A stretch of DNA of 64,000 bases from Maribacter huludaoensis (lineage in GTDB: Bacteria > Bacteroidota > Bacteroidia > Flavobacteriales > Flavobacteriaceae). Of the stretch, positions 45,521 to 53,982 are shown piece after piece. A program made the position numbers and the translations under genes. Location of the stretch: NCBI RefSeq assembly GCF_029350945.1, contig NZ_JARKMS010000001.1, forward strand, positions 524,313 to 588,312, read 5' to 3'. The notes under the pieces were generated by a model, which was given only the letters and a program-made list of their open reading frames with translations, did not search any database and had not been told where the DNA came from. The first letter of the stretch is position 1. Each line of letters starts with the position of its first letter.

Positions 45521-45540
45521 AAGCATGTATCTGGTAATTG

Positions 45541-45816
45541 CTATGACACAAATTTATAAATAGCATAAAAATTACCTAGAACTATAGCTATAGAAATTAT
45601 GTAGATTCCTATTTCTTGTAAGCTGTCTTTTTTTGCTTGCGCTCTTATTTTGTCACGCACTAATTTACGCTCAAAATCGGTGAGTTCTTTGAAGTGTAAT
45701 TTGGTTTCCTGTGTATAATCTAAATAATCTTTGCGTAATTCTCTAAAGCTTCTACTTTTTTTAAGTAGTGCTCTGTTCGCTTTTATTACTTTCATTGGTT
45801 GTCCTCCGTATCCCAT
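45541..45816 (-). CDS. Small basic membrane-anchored hypothetical protein
   Basis: A 91-residue protein. A Lys/Arg-rich N-terminal half (KVIKANRALLKKSRSFRELRKDYLDYTQETKLHFKELTDFERKLVRDKIRAQ in full; key clusters at 9-25 and 45-60) is followed by one membrane helix (about 68-88, IGIYIISIAIVLGNFYAIY). I do not recognise a family. The start could be ATG at 45816 or at residue 8 (MKVIKAN). The gene stands alone between two plus-strand genes and is convergent with the upstream SulP gene, 20 bp apart. Probably real, as the coiled-coil-plus-anchor pattern is regular. Confidence 0.55.
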   Translation of the reverse strand: MGYGGQPMKVIKANRALLKKSRSFRELRKDYLDYTQETKLHFKELTDFERKLVRDKIRAQAKKDSLQEIGIYIISIAIVLGNFYAIYKFVS

Positions 45817-45973
45817 CGTTCTTTCTTTCTTATATGTAGTAAAAACGGCTATTTTGTTACATAAAATTGAATTAATCGTATTTTTTGAACGATTCTTTTA
45901 TATTTTTATCAATAAATATAAGTTCTCTCTTATTCAATTTTCAGAATTGATTTTTGAATTTTATATCCAAAAA

Positions 45974-47074
45974 ATGAAGAAAAAAATAGGCTTATTTACT
46001 ATAATTATAGGGTTGGTTATTTTAAACAGTTGTAAGGTGGAAGAGTTAAAAAATGAGCAAGTTCTCTTTGTAGGAACATATACCGATAATGGTAGCGAGG
46101 GAATATATAAGTTTAATTTCAACCTGAATACGGGCGAATTGACAAATAAGACGTTGGCTGCTAAAATTAAAAATCCCTCTTATATAGCATTTTCGCCTGA
46201 TAGAAATTCTTTATATGCAGTTAGCGAGGTAGATGATTATAAGGAGAACAATGGTTCTATCACAGCTTTTAACGTAAAGGATACAGCTTTGGTTAAAATA
46301 AATGAGCAATCCACTTATGGCGCAAACCCATGTTATGTAGGGGTAAGTGATAGTGGTCAATTGGTAGCTGTGGCAAATTACACGGGAGGAAACGTAGCAG
46401 TATATGGGGCATCGGTTAATGGATTGAATTCAGATGCCCAAATTATTGATCACAAGTTGCTTGATTCTACTAAAAAAGCACATGCACACATGGCCTCTTT
46501 TATTAATGACGAGTTAGTTGTTTCCGATCTTGGATTAGATCGTATTAAAAAATATACGCAAGCAAATGGTGGTTTTGTGGAAAGCAAGCAGAAAGAATTG
46601 ATACTTGCGGAAGGTGCAGGTCCTAGACATTTTGTAACCTCTGCCGGTGAAGAATTTCTTTATGTAATCAATGAATTGAATTCTACCATAACCATGTTCA
46701 GGAAAGAGGCTGGTAAGTATCACGGCAAAGATACTTATGCTACAGTAGAATCAAATTTTGAAGGGGAAAGCTATTGTGCAGATCTTCACTTATCGCCTGA
46801 TGGTAAATACCTTTATGGTACAAATAGAGGGGAGAATACTATGGTCATATTTAAGGTCGATGCAACTACCGGTAACTTAGAATTAGTAGGTAGGGAGTCT
46901 GTAAAGGGCGATTGGCCAAGAAACTTTACTATTGACCCTACGGGTAAATATGTACTGGTAGCAAATCAACGTAGTAACAATATAGTTGTTTTTAATAGAG
47001 ATGCGGAAAATGGCACGCTACGTTTTGTTAGCCAGGTTGATTTGCCTAGTCCAGTATGTTTAAAATTCTATTAA
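45974..47074 (+). CDS. Lactonase-family lipoprotein (6-phosphogluconolactonase type, beta-propeller)
   Basis: A 366-residue secreted lipoprotein (signal ending ILNSC, Cys17). Seven-bladed propeller repeats recur, with the PF10282 signature YIAFSPDRNSLYAVSE, MASFINDELVVSDLGLDR, GPRHFVTSAGEEFLYVINEL and FTIDPTGKYVLVANQRSNN. The open frame is longer upstream (to 45731), but those residues overlap the hypothetical gene's region and lack a signal, so MKKKIGLF at 45974 is used. The gluconolactonase role is the family's best-known one; with a lipidated, exported protein a lactone or glycan-derived substrate outside the membrane is more likely. Its last codon shares TTAA with the convergent thioredoxin gene. 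Confidence 0.9.
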   Translation: MKKKIGLFTIIIGLVILNSCKVEELKNEQVLFVGTYTDNGSEGIYKFNFNLNTGELTNKTLAAKIKNPSYIAFSPDRNSLYAVSEVDDYKENNGSITAFNVKDTALVKINEQSTYGANPCYVGVSDSGQLVAVANYTGGNVAVYGASVNGLNSDAQIIDHKLLDSTKKAHAHMASFINDELVVSDLGLDRIKKYTQANGGFVESKQKELILAEGAGPRHFVTSAGEEFLYVINELNSTITMFRKEAGKYHGKDTYATVESNFEGESYCADLHLSPDGKYLYGTNRGENTMVIFKVDATTGNLELVGRESVKGDWPRNFTIDPTGKYVLVANQRSNNIVVFNRDAENGTLRFVSQVDLPSPVCLKFY

Positions 47075-47367
47075 TTAGATTTAATAATATGTAATAGATC
47101 ATTTTTAGGTACTACACCAGATTGTCTCCAAACCTGTTTGCCGTCTTTAAAAAGAATCATAGTAGGTACACCCCTAACTTGGTACTGAGAAGCTAAAGTT
47201 TGATTTTTATCTACGTCTATTTTAACAATTTTAATAGCGTCGCCTAAATCTCCTTTTACATCCTTTAAAATGGGAGCCAGGGTTTTACAAGGTCCACACC
47301 AGTCAGCAAAAAAGTCAACTAAAACCGGAGTATCTCCTTTTATGATATCAGAAAATGATGATTTCAT
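47071..47367 (-). CDS. Thioredoxin
   Basis: A 98-residue thioredoxin with the redox site W23-C24-G25-P26-C27 (ADWCGPCKTL) and the cis-Pro (RGVPTM). It is slightly shorter than E. coli TrxA but has all fold elements (KIVKIDVDKNQTLASQYQVRGVPTMILFKDG). No signal, so cytoplasmic. It is convergent with the lactonase gene, sharing the TTAA stop. The DsbA-like gene lies 45 bp upstream on the same strand, and the two may be co-expressed. Confidence 0.95.
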   Translation of the reverse strand: MKSSFSDIIKGDTPVLVDFFADWCGPCKTLAPILKDVKGDLGDAIKIVKIDVDKNQTLASQYQVRGVPTMILFKDGKQVWRQSGVVPKNDLLHIIKSN

Positions 47368-47412
47368 ACTTCTTGTTTTAAATGTTAATAATTTCTTTTG
47401 GCTAATATTAAG

Positions 47413-48102
47413 TTAGCAAATTCCTGTAGAAGGGTCGCAACTATCACCAGTGGCAATTATTTTTAGTGGAGCCACTTGTTGAAAGGCTTCTAAAAATGCT
47501 GCTGGTGGTTGTGCACCGCTAATGCCATATTTGTCGTTGATGATAAAGAAAGGAACACTATTGACACCACGTTGTTGGTAATGTGCTATTTCTTGCTTTA
47601 CAGAATAAGCAATAGCATCATCATTTAAAACTTTTTCCGTTTTTTCTGAAGACCATTTAAATTCTGCCATAATAGACTTTAGAACCACAACATCGTTTAA
47701 ATGAAGGTTTTCATCAAAATACGCCTTCATAAATCGTTCTTTAAGGGTGTCTTTAAATCCTTCTTCGCCAGCCACATGTAAAAGTTGATGTAGGGGCAAT
47801 GTATTTACGGCCAACCATTCTTTTCCAAAGTTGAAATTAATTCCTTCTTCTTTGCCGCTTTCTTGTAAACGTTTTGTCATTTCAAGAGGCCCTTCTACAC
47901 TCCCAAATTTATTGTTAAGATACGTGTCTCTATCTAGTCCTTCCTTTGGTATATTCGGGTCTAATTGAAATGGGTGCCATTCAATTTCAATCTCGGTGCC
48001 ATCCCATTCTTTTATAGCTTTTTCCAATCGTTTCTTGCCAACATAACACCAAGGGCAAGCAACATCGGAAACTATATCTATTTTTATTTTATCGTTTTGC
48101 AT
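47413..48102 (-). CDS. DsbA-family oxidoreductase (FrnE/2-hydroxychromene-2-carboxylate isomerase-like)
   Basis: A 229-residue DsbA-type protein without signal peptide. The active site is C16-P-W-C19 (SDVACPWCYVGKKRLEKA). The inserted helical domain and the end SVPFFIINDKYGISGAQPPAAFLEAF (cis-Pro VPFF) match the cytoplasmic FrnE group rather than periplasmic DsbA. The last residues contain GDSCDPSTGIC, an extra Cys pair at the very C-terminus seen in some members. Likely a cytoplasmic disulfide isomerase or glutathione-linked enzyme. It precedes thioredoxin on the same strand. Confidence 0.9.
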   Translation of the reverse strand: MQNDKIKIDIVSDVACPWCYVGKKRLEKAIKEWDGTEIEIEWHPFQLDPNIPKEGLDRDTYLNNKFGSVEGPLEMTKRLQESGKEEGINFNFGKEWLAVNTLPLHQLLHVAGEEGFKDTLKERFMKAYFDENLHLNDVVVLKSIMAEFKWSSEKTEKVLNDDAIAYSVKQEIAHYQQRGVNSVPFFIINDKYGISGAQPPAAFLEAFQQVAPLKIIATGDSCDPSTGIC

Positions 48103-48177
48103 ATATCATTTTTAATATTCAATTGGTCGTAAAAAGTTGTAAAAACATACATTCAACGGGGACTGTTAAAATGAATT

Positions 48178-48216
48178 AAAAAAAGAAAACCCTCTCATGT
48201 ACATGAAAGGGTTTTC
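48178..48216 (-). terminator. Terminator after the cytochrome c gene
   Basis: An imperfect stem with outer arms GAAAACCCT/AGGGTTTTC and inner TCATG/CATGA, followed on the minus strand by TTTTTTT. It lies 22 bp past the cytochrome c stop. Confidence 0.8.
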
Positions 48217-48238
48217 GGTATTAGGTTGGCGTTTAATT

Positions 48239-48718
48239 TTAAAGGGTACGTAAATATTCTGCTATATTACGTGCCTCATCTTCTTTTAAGTTTTGATTGA
48301 GCATTATCGCATTGTTATATTCTTTCAATAATGCCTTTGCAATAGGGTCTTCTTTCAACATTTTATCAGGATTGATAATCATGTTCATAACCCATTCTGG
48401 GCTTCTTCGTTCGTAAACACCTTTAAGTGCAGGCCCGATCATACGTTGTTCGGCCATATGACAAGCCGTACATATAGCTTGAAATTTTTCTTTGCCCGCA
48501 GCTGCCATTTCTTCATTTACGGCATCATCAAAAGTAACACTGGTAATAGGGCCAACTCCTTTATTATCTAAATCAACTGGCACGCCTTCACTTGCCGTTT
48601 CTGTTTTAGCTTCTTTTTTGGTCCTGTTCATTTCAAAACCATCTTTTTTCTCTTCCTTCTTCTCACCACAACTAATTATCATTGTGCCAAGAGCCAATAA
48701 GGTGAATAATTTGCGCAT
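48239..48718 (-). CDS. Class I cytochrome c lipoprotein
   Basis: A 159-residue periplasmic lipoprotein (signal IISC, Cys17) with a Lys/Glu-rich linker (about 18-45) and a single haem-binding site C83-T-A-C86-H87. The C-terminal domain ends MLKEDPIAKALLKEYNNAIMLNQNLKEDEARNIAEYLRTL (shown by parts: LKEDEARNIAEYLRTL), a c-type cytochrome helix. A Met after the haem is the probable axial ligand. It may shuttle electrons to a terminal oxidase. It has its own terminator and no obvious partner in the window. Confidence 0.92.
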   Translation of the reverse strand: MRKLFTLLALGTMIISCGEKKEEKKDGFEMNRTKKEAKTETASEGVPVDLDNKGVGPITSVTFDDAVNEEMAAAGKEKFQAICTACHMAEQRMIGPALKGVYERRSPEWVMNMIINPDKMLKEDPIAKALLKEYNNAIMLNQNLKEDEARNIAEYLRTL

Positions 48719-48867
48719 ACGTAACTTTCTTTTAAGTATTGTCAGTAAAATGAGCGACTAATATATGAATTTTTACGGGTAGAAGTATATATAAATAAGT
48801 AGTCATTTTAGTTTTTAACTAAAAAGTATAAGTAAGTAACAAATTATATAAATGTTTTTGTATTTGT

Positions 48868-49839
48868 TCAGTTACGCTGGCCAATGTTATTTAAGAACTC
48901 TAGTGTTCGGCTTTCTGAATAAGTGCAGTTATTATTTCCGTAAAAACCAACATGACCTCCGTATTTGGGCATTTCTAAAAAAAGGGCTCTGTGATGTTTT
49001 GCAATTTCTATTGGGTAGCATTCAGACCCTAAAAAAGAATCGTTTAGTGCATTTATTATTAACGTAGGAACTTTTATACTATCCAAAAATTGAAGACTGC
49101 TGCTTTTCTTATAATAGTCCATGGCATTATTAAAACCGTGCGCTTTACTGGTATAAAAATCATCAAAATCCTTTAGGGTCTTAATGCTTTTAATATCTGA
49201 ATTAGAAATTAGGTCTGGAAATAACTCTTGTTTTTGCTTCAATTTTTTGATGAGGTTACCTTTAAACCGTTTAGCATAAATGGCATTCTTGTTTTGAAGC
49301 AGTTCTTGAAGCGAGTCAGCTAATTGGCAAGGTACAGAAATTGCTACAGCTCCTTTAATTTCATTGGCCCTCTCCCTCTTTTCACCTAAATATTTTAAAA
49401 GAAGATTACCGCCAAGACTAAATCCGTGCAGGTATATACTTTTATATTCGTCTAAATGTAAAACATGTTCTATAACTGCTTGTAGATCTTCTGTGGCTCC
49501 AGAATGATATGACCTGAAAAGTCTGTTGGCAGAACCACTGCATCCTCTTAGGTTAATGGCACAGACATCATAGCCAGATAGGGTCAGGGCTTTGGCACTA
49601 CCCTTAATATAAGCTCGCTTTGAACTTCCTTCAAGTCCATGTACTATAATGACCAATTTTTTGGATGAAGATGTTGCGTAACTCCAGTCTGTATCTAAAA
49701 AATCAGAATCAGGTAAGGTAATACGAATGCGTATTTGCTCTAAATTATCTACTTTTCTAATTAATCCGGCATATATGGTAGAAAAGTGTCCGTTTTTAAA
49801 AAATAATGGCGGATCATATGTAGAATCAATTAACGGCAT
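48868..49839 (-). CDS. YheT-family alpha/beta hydrolase
   Basis: A 323-residue hydrolase of the YheT/EMBL group. The nucleophile elbow GFSLGG (S141) follows YLHGF; the oxyanion region is HGLEGSS (68-74); GYGGHVGFYG-type end (KYGGHVGFYGN) holds the catalytic His. No signal peptide. Substrate is not known for these proteins. The gene is followed upstream by the nitronate monooxygenase-like gene with 24 bp between, on the same strand. Confidence 0.9.
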   Translation of the reverse strand: MPLIDSTYDPPLFFKNGHFSTIYAGLIRKVDNLEQIRIRITLPDSDFLDTDWSYATSSSKKLVIIVHGLEGSSKRAYIKGSAKALTLSGYDVCAINLRGCSGSANRLFRSYHSGATEDLQAVIEHVLHLDEYKSIYLHGFSLGGNLLLKYLGEKRERANEIKGAVAISVPCQLADSLQELLQNKNAIYAKRFKGNLIKKLKQKQELFPDLISNSDIKSIKTLKDFDDFYTSKAHGFNNAMDYYKKSSSLQFLDSIKVPTLIINALNDSFLGSECYPIEIAKHHRALFLEMPKYGGHVGFYGNNNCTYSESRTLEFLNNIGQRN

Positions 49840-49863
49840 CTATGTGTAAAGCTAGAATAATAT

Positions 49864-50838
49864 TTATTTCGGGTAGGTTTCTAAGACTTTCATTTGCTCC
49901 TCTATCGCTTCTTTAAACTCTACTTTTAAGTGTGTTACTAATTCGGTAACAGCTATAGAATCGTCAATAAGGGCAGAACCTTGTCCGGCAGACCAGATAG
50001 TTTTCCAGGCTTTGGCTTCGGTATTCATTTCTTTGCCAAAATCTATTTTGACATCTTTCTTTAGGTCTTCTTCGGTAATACCTGCCGCTTTTAAACTAGC
50101 TGCAAGAAAGTTGGCATGAACACCAGAAATAGATGCGGTATAAACTACATCACTAGCACCGGCATCAATGATCATTTGGCGATATTCTGGTGTAGCTTTA
50201 CTTTCATTAGTATTTATAAATCTTGTGCCCATATAGGCTAAGTCTGCACCCATTTGTAAGGCGGAAGCAATATCCCTACCGGTACTTATACAGCCAGATA
50301 GAAGAATGGTTTTATGAAAAAATTTCTTTATTTCTGCAACCAATGTCATAGGGTTGATTGTACCTGCATGGCCCCCGGCACCTGCGGCAACCAGTATTAA
50401 ACCGTCAACACCGGCTTCAGCTGCTTTTTCCGCATGACGTTTTTTAATAATATCGTGAAAAACCAAGCCGCCATAACTATGAATAGTATCTACTACCTGC
50501 GAAACTGCTCCCAAAGAAGTTATGATCAAAGGTACTTTATGCTTTGCACAAAGTTTTAAATCTGCCTCTAATCTAGGGTTTGTTTGGTGTACAATGAGAT
50601 TTACACCGAACGGAGCCGCTTTTTTTCCGGTCTCCTCTTCAAATGCCTGTAAGGCAGATTTTATTTCAATGAGCCATTCCTCAAAACCTTCACTAGTACG
50701 TTGGTTCAATGCCGGAAAAGTACCGACAATGCCATTCTTGCAACATTCAATGACCAATTGTGGTCCTGAAATTAAAAACATTGGAGCTGCAACTGCAGGC
50801 AAGGATAATTCTTTTATGAATGCGGGTTTGTTTGACAT
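49864..50838 (-). CDS. Nitronate monooxygenase / 2-nitropropane dioxygenase family flavoprotein
   Basis: A 324-residue FMN-dependent TIM-barrel protein. The N-terminus PAVAAPMFLISGPQLVIECCKNGIVGTFPALN and the middle LVAAGAGGHAGTINPMTLVAEI (FMN-binding; includes His) match NMO class enzymes; DLAYMGTRFI is the typical late strand. Family members oxidise nitronates; the FabK enoyl-ACP reductases are close relatives, so function is not sure. It is divergent from the thioesterase gene at 50960 and in the same unit as the hydrolase gene at 48868. Confidence 0.88.
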   Translation of the reverse strand: MSNKPAFIKELSLPAVAAPMFLISGPQLVIECCKNGIVGTFPALNQRTSEGFEEWLIEIKSALQAFEEETGKKAAPFGVNLIVHQTNPRLEADLKLCAKHKVPLIITSLGAVSQVVDTIHSYGGLVFHDIIKKRHAEKAAEAGVDGLILVAAGAGGHAGTINPMTLVAEIKKFFHKTILLSGCISTGRDIASALQMGADLAYMGTRFINTNESKATPEYRQMIIDAGASDVVYTASISGVHANFLAASLKAAGITEEDLKKDVKIDFGKEMNTEAKAWKTIWSAGQGSALIDDSIAVTELVTHLKVEFKEAIEEQMKVLETYPK

Positions 50839-50959
50839 AGGAATGAAATTTTGAACGTGATTTAAAAATAACTATAAAAAATGATGTTCTTTGGTTCTTA
50901 CATTTCAAAACTATGGTATTTTTATAAAGTATTATGCATGCATAACAAAAAATATTAGA

Positions 50960-51433
50960 ATGTATACAAAGGATTTTGAAGTACGGTGGAGCGATATTGA
51001 TGCAAATCGTCATTTGGCAAACTCGGCATTTGTCAATTTTATGAGTCATACAAGGCTCGCCTTTTTAATGGAGCTAGGTTTTGATCAGCGTACTATGACT
51101 GACTATAAAATAGGTCCTGTGGCTTTTTATGAGCATATGTATTATTTCAAGGAAGCTTTTTTAGGAAACCAAATAAAGGTCTCTTTAGAAATTAAGGGAC
51201 TTAGTGAGGATGGAAAATTTTTTGAGTTTAATCATGATTTTTATAATGATAAAGGAGAAAATATAGCGCGTTGTGAAATGATGGGGGCATGGATCAATCT
51301 ACAATCTAGAAAGCTAACAGGATTGGCAGAAGAATTAATAAGCAAATTTAGTGGTTTTGAAAAAGCTGAAGATTTTAGGGTGTTGACTAAGGAACACACA
51401 AGAGAATTTTTAAAAATTCCCAAAAATTTATAA
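50960..51433 (+). CDS. Acyl-CoA thioesterase family protein (4HBT, hot-dog fold)
   Basis: A 157-residue hot-dog protein. It starts MYTKDFEVRWSDIDANRHLANSAFVNFM, with the Asp of the 4HBT active site in WSDID. The longer frame to 50891 (23 extra residues, FQNYGIFIKYYACITKNIR) is unlike the family, so ATG at 50960 is used. Family members hydrolyse short or medium acyl-CoA thioesters. It is divergent from the NMO-like gene and precedes the FCD regulator by 101 bp. Confidence 0.88.
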   Translation: MYTKDFEVRWSDIDANRHLANSAFVNFMSHTRLAFLMELGFDQRTMTDYKIGPVAFYEHMYYFKEAFLGNQIKVSLEIKGLSEDGKFFEFNHDFYNDKGENIARCEMMGAWINLQSRKLTGLAEELISKFSGFEKAEDFRVLTKEHTREFLKIPKNL

Positions 51434-51534
51434 GAATTGTAATGTTAAATTATTTATTTTTAAACGACATACAGTTAGTTTCCCTCCTAGACTGTTGAGA
51501 AATCAATAACCACCTATACTAACATATTCTAATA

Positions 51535-52152
51535 ATGGTCAGTCTACCAGAAGAAATTTTTCAAGATACTTACGGTAAAGTAAAAAAATTGATCGTTACC
51601 AAGAAATTGGTTCCAGGGCAACTTATTACGGAACATAGGCTATCACATACTTTAAGTATAAAAGATGATACCGTTCCGGTAGTTTTATTACAATTAAGAC
51701 AAGAGAGTCTTCTAGTAGGTAGTTTGGATAATGGCCTTTCTGTAAGGGAATTGTGCGAGCAAGAAATTAGGGAGATGTTTGATTGTAGAATAGCATTGGA
51801 AACAATGGCGGTAAGGTTGTTTACGCAAAATGCCCCACAATCTAAAATTGATGATTTAAGAAGTCTTTTGGTTCCATTTGAAAGCGGACCTAAAAACGGA
51901 TACGTTTTCTATAAAATTGATAGATTTTTTCATGAATTCATTATTAAAAATTGCGGTAATAGAACATTGTACGACATGTACAAGACGGCCAAAATAGCAT
52001 CATTTATGGACTTGGTAGGTTTAAATAGGCCTTTATATAAAATTTTAGAAGAGCATCTAAATCTTGTTTCCGCCATGCATCACAGAGACTGTAAAAAGGC
52101 TGTTGAGATACTTACCGTAAACTTGGAAAAAGCTAAAAAATCTCATTTTTAA
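51535..52152 (+). CDS. GntR-type regulator with FCD ligand-binding domain
   Basis: A 205-residue regulator. The N-terminal winged helix (about 8-70) has KLIVTKKLVPGQLITEHRLSHTL, the GntR start, but the recognition helix is unusual, KDDTVPVVLLQLRQESLL, lacking the S-R-T-P-V-R pattern. The FCD domain (about 75-200) has EMFDCRIALETMAVRLF, FHEFIIKNCGN and HLNLVSAMHHRD, with histidines for a metal site. Such proteins sense small organic acids or sugar acids. It shares the TTAA stop with the convergent EamA exporter gene. Targets unknown. Confidence 0.85.
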   Translation: MVSLPEEIFQDTYGKVKKLIVTKKLVPGQLITEHRLSHTLSIKDDTVPVVLLQLRQESLLVGSLDNGLSVRELCEQEIREMFDCRIALETMAVRLFTQNAPQSKIDDLRSLLVPFESGPKNGYVFYKIDRFFHEFIIKNCGNRTLYDMYKTAKIASFMDLVGLNRPLYKILEEHLNLVSAMHHRDCKKAVEILTVNLEKAKKSHF

Positions 52153-53051
52153 GGTTCCTGAAATTGTTTCTTGGGTTTTTTACTAGAAAGATAAACTCCA
52201 ATTAACACAAAGCAGGCAGCTATTATTTTTATTGTAGTAATTGCATCTTGCCCTGTGATCACTGCGTATGCAATACCTAATAATGGTTGTACATAAACAA
52301 AAGCGCTTAATGTAGAGGCTTTAAGTTGAGTAAGGGCAAAAATATTGAATAAATAAGTGCAAAAGGTAGTTCCAATAATTACAAAGCCAATTCCAAAATA
52401 AGCTTCAAAAGGTAATGTACTCCAAGAAATCTGCATGAATTCTTGATAACCAAAAGGTAAACAGATAAGGACACCTAAAGAGAAAAGCCATTTCATGAAT
52501 GTAAACGGATGATATTTACCGATCAACACTTTTACAAGTACTAAATATGACCCGTAGAACATAGAATTCAGAAAAATTAAAAAATTACCCAAGGGAATGT
52601 TAGGTGCGTCCTGTCTTACCTCTGCACTAAATAATATTAAACCTAATGCCCCTAATAAACCTATAACAATACCTAATATTTTTCTATTAGAAATTTTCTC
52701 TTTTAAGATTACGGCAGATAATATAAGTACAATGATCGGTGTAGTGGTAATCAGTACGGCACTGTTAATGGGTGTAGATAGTGATAGGCCTTTAAAAAAC
52801 ACCAACATGTTAAAAGCCATGCCCAGCAGTGCACAAATTAACATTCTAAGATAATCTTTACGATCAATGCGTTCTTTTGGTCCTAAAGGAGAAATTAGCC
52901 AAAATAGAACGGCAGCACCCAAAACCCTAAGCATTATGAATCCAAAAGGTTGTACATAATGGGGCATAATACCTTTTGCAATAGTATGGTTTAAGGCGTA
53001 TATGGTAGTAGCTCCAATAGCTGCAAGTATGGCTAATGATCTTTTGCTCAA
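52149..53051 (-). CDS. EamA-family (DMT) transporter
   Basis: A 300-residue membrane protein with ten hydrophobic helices and two EamA repeats (first about 6-140, second about 150-290: e.g., ALLGMAFNMLVFFKGLSLSTPINSAVL and FCTYLFNIFALTQLKASTLSAFVYVQPLLG). DMT exporters move amino acids, nucleosides or drugs; the substrate cannot be read. It starts just before the ArsC-like gene's stop with a 4-bp overlap, and its end overlaps the FCD regulator by 4 bp. Confidence 0.92.
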   Translation of the reverse strand: MSKRSLAILAAIGATTIYALNHTIAKGIMPHYVQPFGFIMLRVLGAAVLFWLISPLGPKERIDRKDYLRMLICALLGMAFNMLVFFKGLSLSTPINSAVLITTTPIIVLILSAVILKEKISNRKILGIVIGLLGALGLILFSAEVRQDAPNIPLGNFLIFLNSMFYGSYLVLVKVLIGKYHPFTFMKWLFSLGVLICLPFGYQEFMQISWSTLPFEAYFGIGFVIIGTTFCTYLFNIFALTQLKASTLSAFVYVQPLLGIAYAVITGQDAITTIKIIAACFVLIGVYLSSKKPKKQFQEP

Positions 53052-53401
53052 GGGTGTATTGCCATTTTAGCGGCTTCTATTACCTTTTTACTATTTCCTA
53101 TAAAAATTTGGTCATCAACTATAATTACAGGTCGTTTTAAGAAAGTGTATTGTTCTAAGATCAACGCTTTAATATCTTCTTCAGAAAGGTTTTGCTCTTT
53201 AAGATTACGTTCTCGGTATAGTACAGCTCTTTTGCTAAATAAAGCTTCGTAGCTTTCAGAAAGCTTATGCATTTCTTCAAGTTGAGAAGTGGTTATTGGT
53301 TCTGTTTTTATGTCTTGAAGTTCAAAATCCGTAAGTGGTTGCAATTCTTGGATAATACGTTGACAAGTAGAGCAAGTACTTAAATGATATATTTTTTTCA
53401 T
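53048..53401 (-). CDS. ArsC/Spx-family thioredoxin-fold protein
   Basis: A 117-residue protein of the ArsC/Spx/YffB family. C10-S-T-C13 (LSTCSTCQRIIQ) is the active motif; KRPVIIVDDQIFIGNS holds the conserved Pro and Asp. Arsenate reductases have C-x5-R; here the CXXC form points instead to the Spx-like or YffB-like group, and glutathione-linked reduction of another substrate is possible. It overlaps the EamA transporter gene by 4 bp, so the two share a transcript. Name left open. Confidence 0.85.
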   Translation of the reverse strand: MKKIYHLSTCSTCQRIIQELQPLTDFELQDIKTEPITTSQLEEMHKLSESYEALFSKRAVLYRERNLKEQNLSEEDIKALILEQYTFLKRPVIIVDDQIFIGNSKKVIEAAKMAIHP

Positions 53402-53520
53402 GCGTATAATTATAAGGGTAATACTTTAAAAGAATAGACCTTTGGTAAAGGCATTGGAAATACAAAGAAACCTAAATAACATTAATTGTGCTATTTTTAC
53501 AAAGCAGAAAATATGAAATA

Positions 53521-53982
53521 ATGACAGAGAATATATATGAAGTAATGTTGCAAAACCGCAAAAATTTACATGCAATATTAACTAAGACACCTAAAGATAA
53601 ATTACTTAAAATTCCTGAAGGTTTTAATAATAATGCCTATTGGAATATTGCCCATACCATAGTAACGCAGCAAGTGTTGATATATAAGTTTAGCGGTTTA
53701 CAAATGCGTGTACCAAATGAATTGGTAGCAAAATTTGCAAAAGGCACCGTGCCGGATGGTACTGCAACAGATGAAGAAATGATGATGGTGGCAGATTTTC
53801 TGATTTCAACGGCAGAATGGTTAAAAGAAGATTACGAAACCTCACTTTTTCAATCTTTTAACGAATATACCACAAGTGCGCGTGTAACACTTAAGAATGT
53901 TGATGATGCCATTGCCTTCAACTTGTTTCATGAAGGGCTTCATATTGGCCAGATCGCACTTTTGTTAAAGCAGCTTTCCTAA
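53521..53982 (+). CDS. DinB-family protein
   Basis: A 153-residue four-helix-bundle protein of the DinB/YfiT family. Conserved elements: HTIVTQQVLIYKF (His) and LFHEGLHIGQIALLLKQL near the end, which supply His ligands for a metal ion. Relatives include thiol transferases (bacillithiol-type) and stress proteins. The longer frame from 53488 adds 11 residues (MLFLQSRKYEI) without family support. The stop (CTAA, 53979-53982) overlaps the DUF3298 gene on the other strand. Confidence 0.88.
   Translation: MTENIYEVMLQNRKNLHAILTKTPKDKLLKIPEGFNNNAYWNIAHTIVTQQVLIYKFSGLQMRVPNELVAKFAKGTVPDGTATDEEMMMVADFLISTAEWLKEDYETSLFQSFNEYTTSARVTLKNVDDAIAFNLFHEGLHIGQIALLLKQLS

Noticed and set aside
53048-53401. Calling the ArsC-like gene arsenate reductase
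   Set aside because: It has CXXC rather than the arsenate-reductase Cys/Arg arrangement, and no ars genes are nearby.
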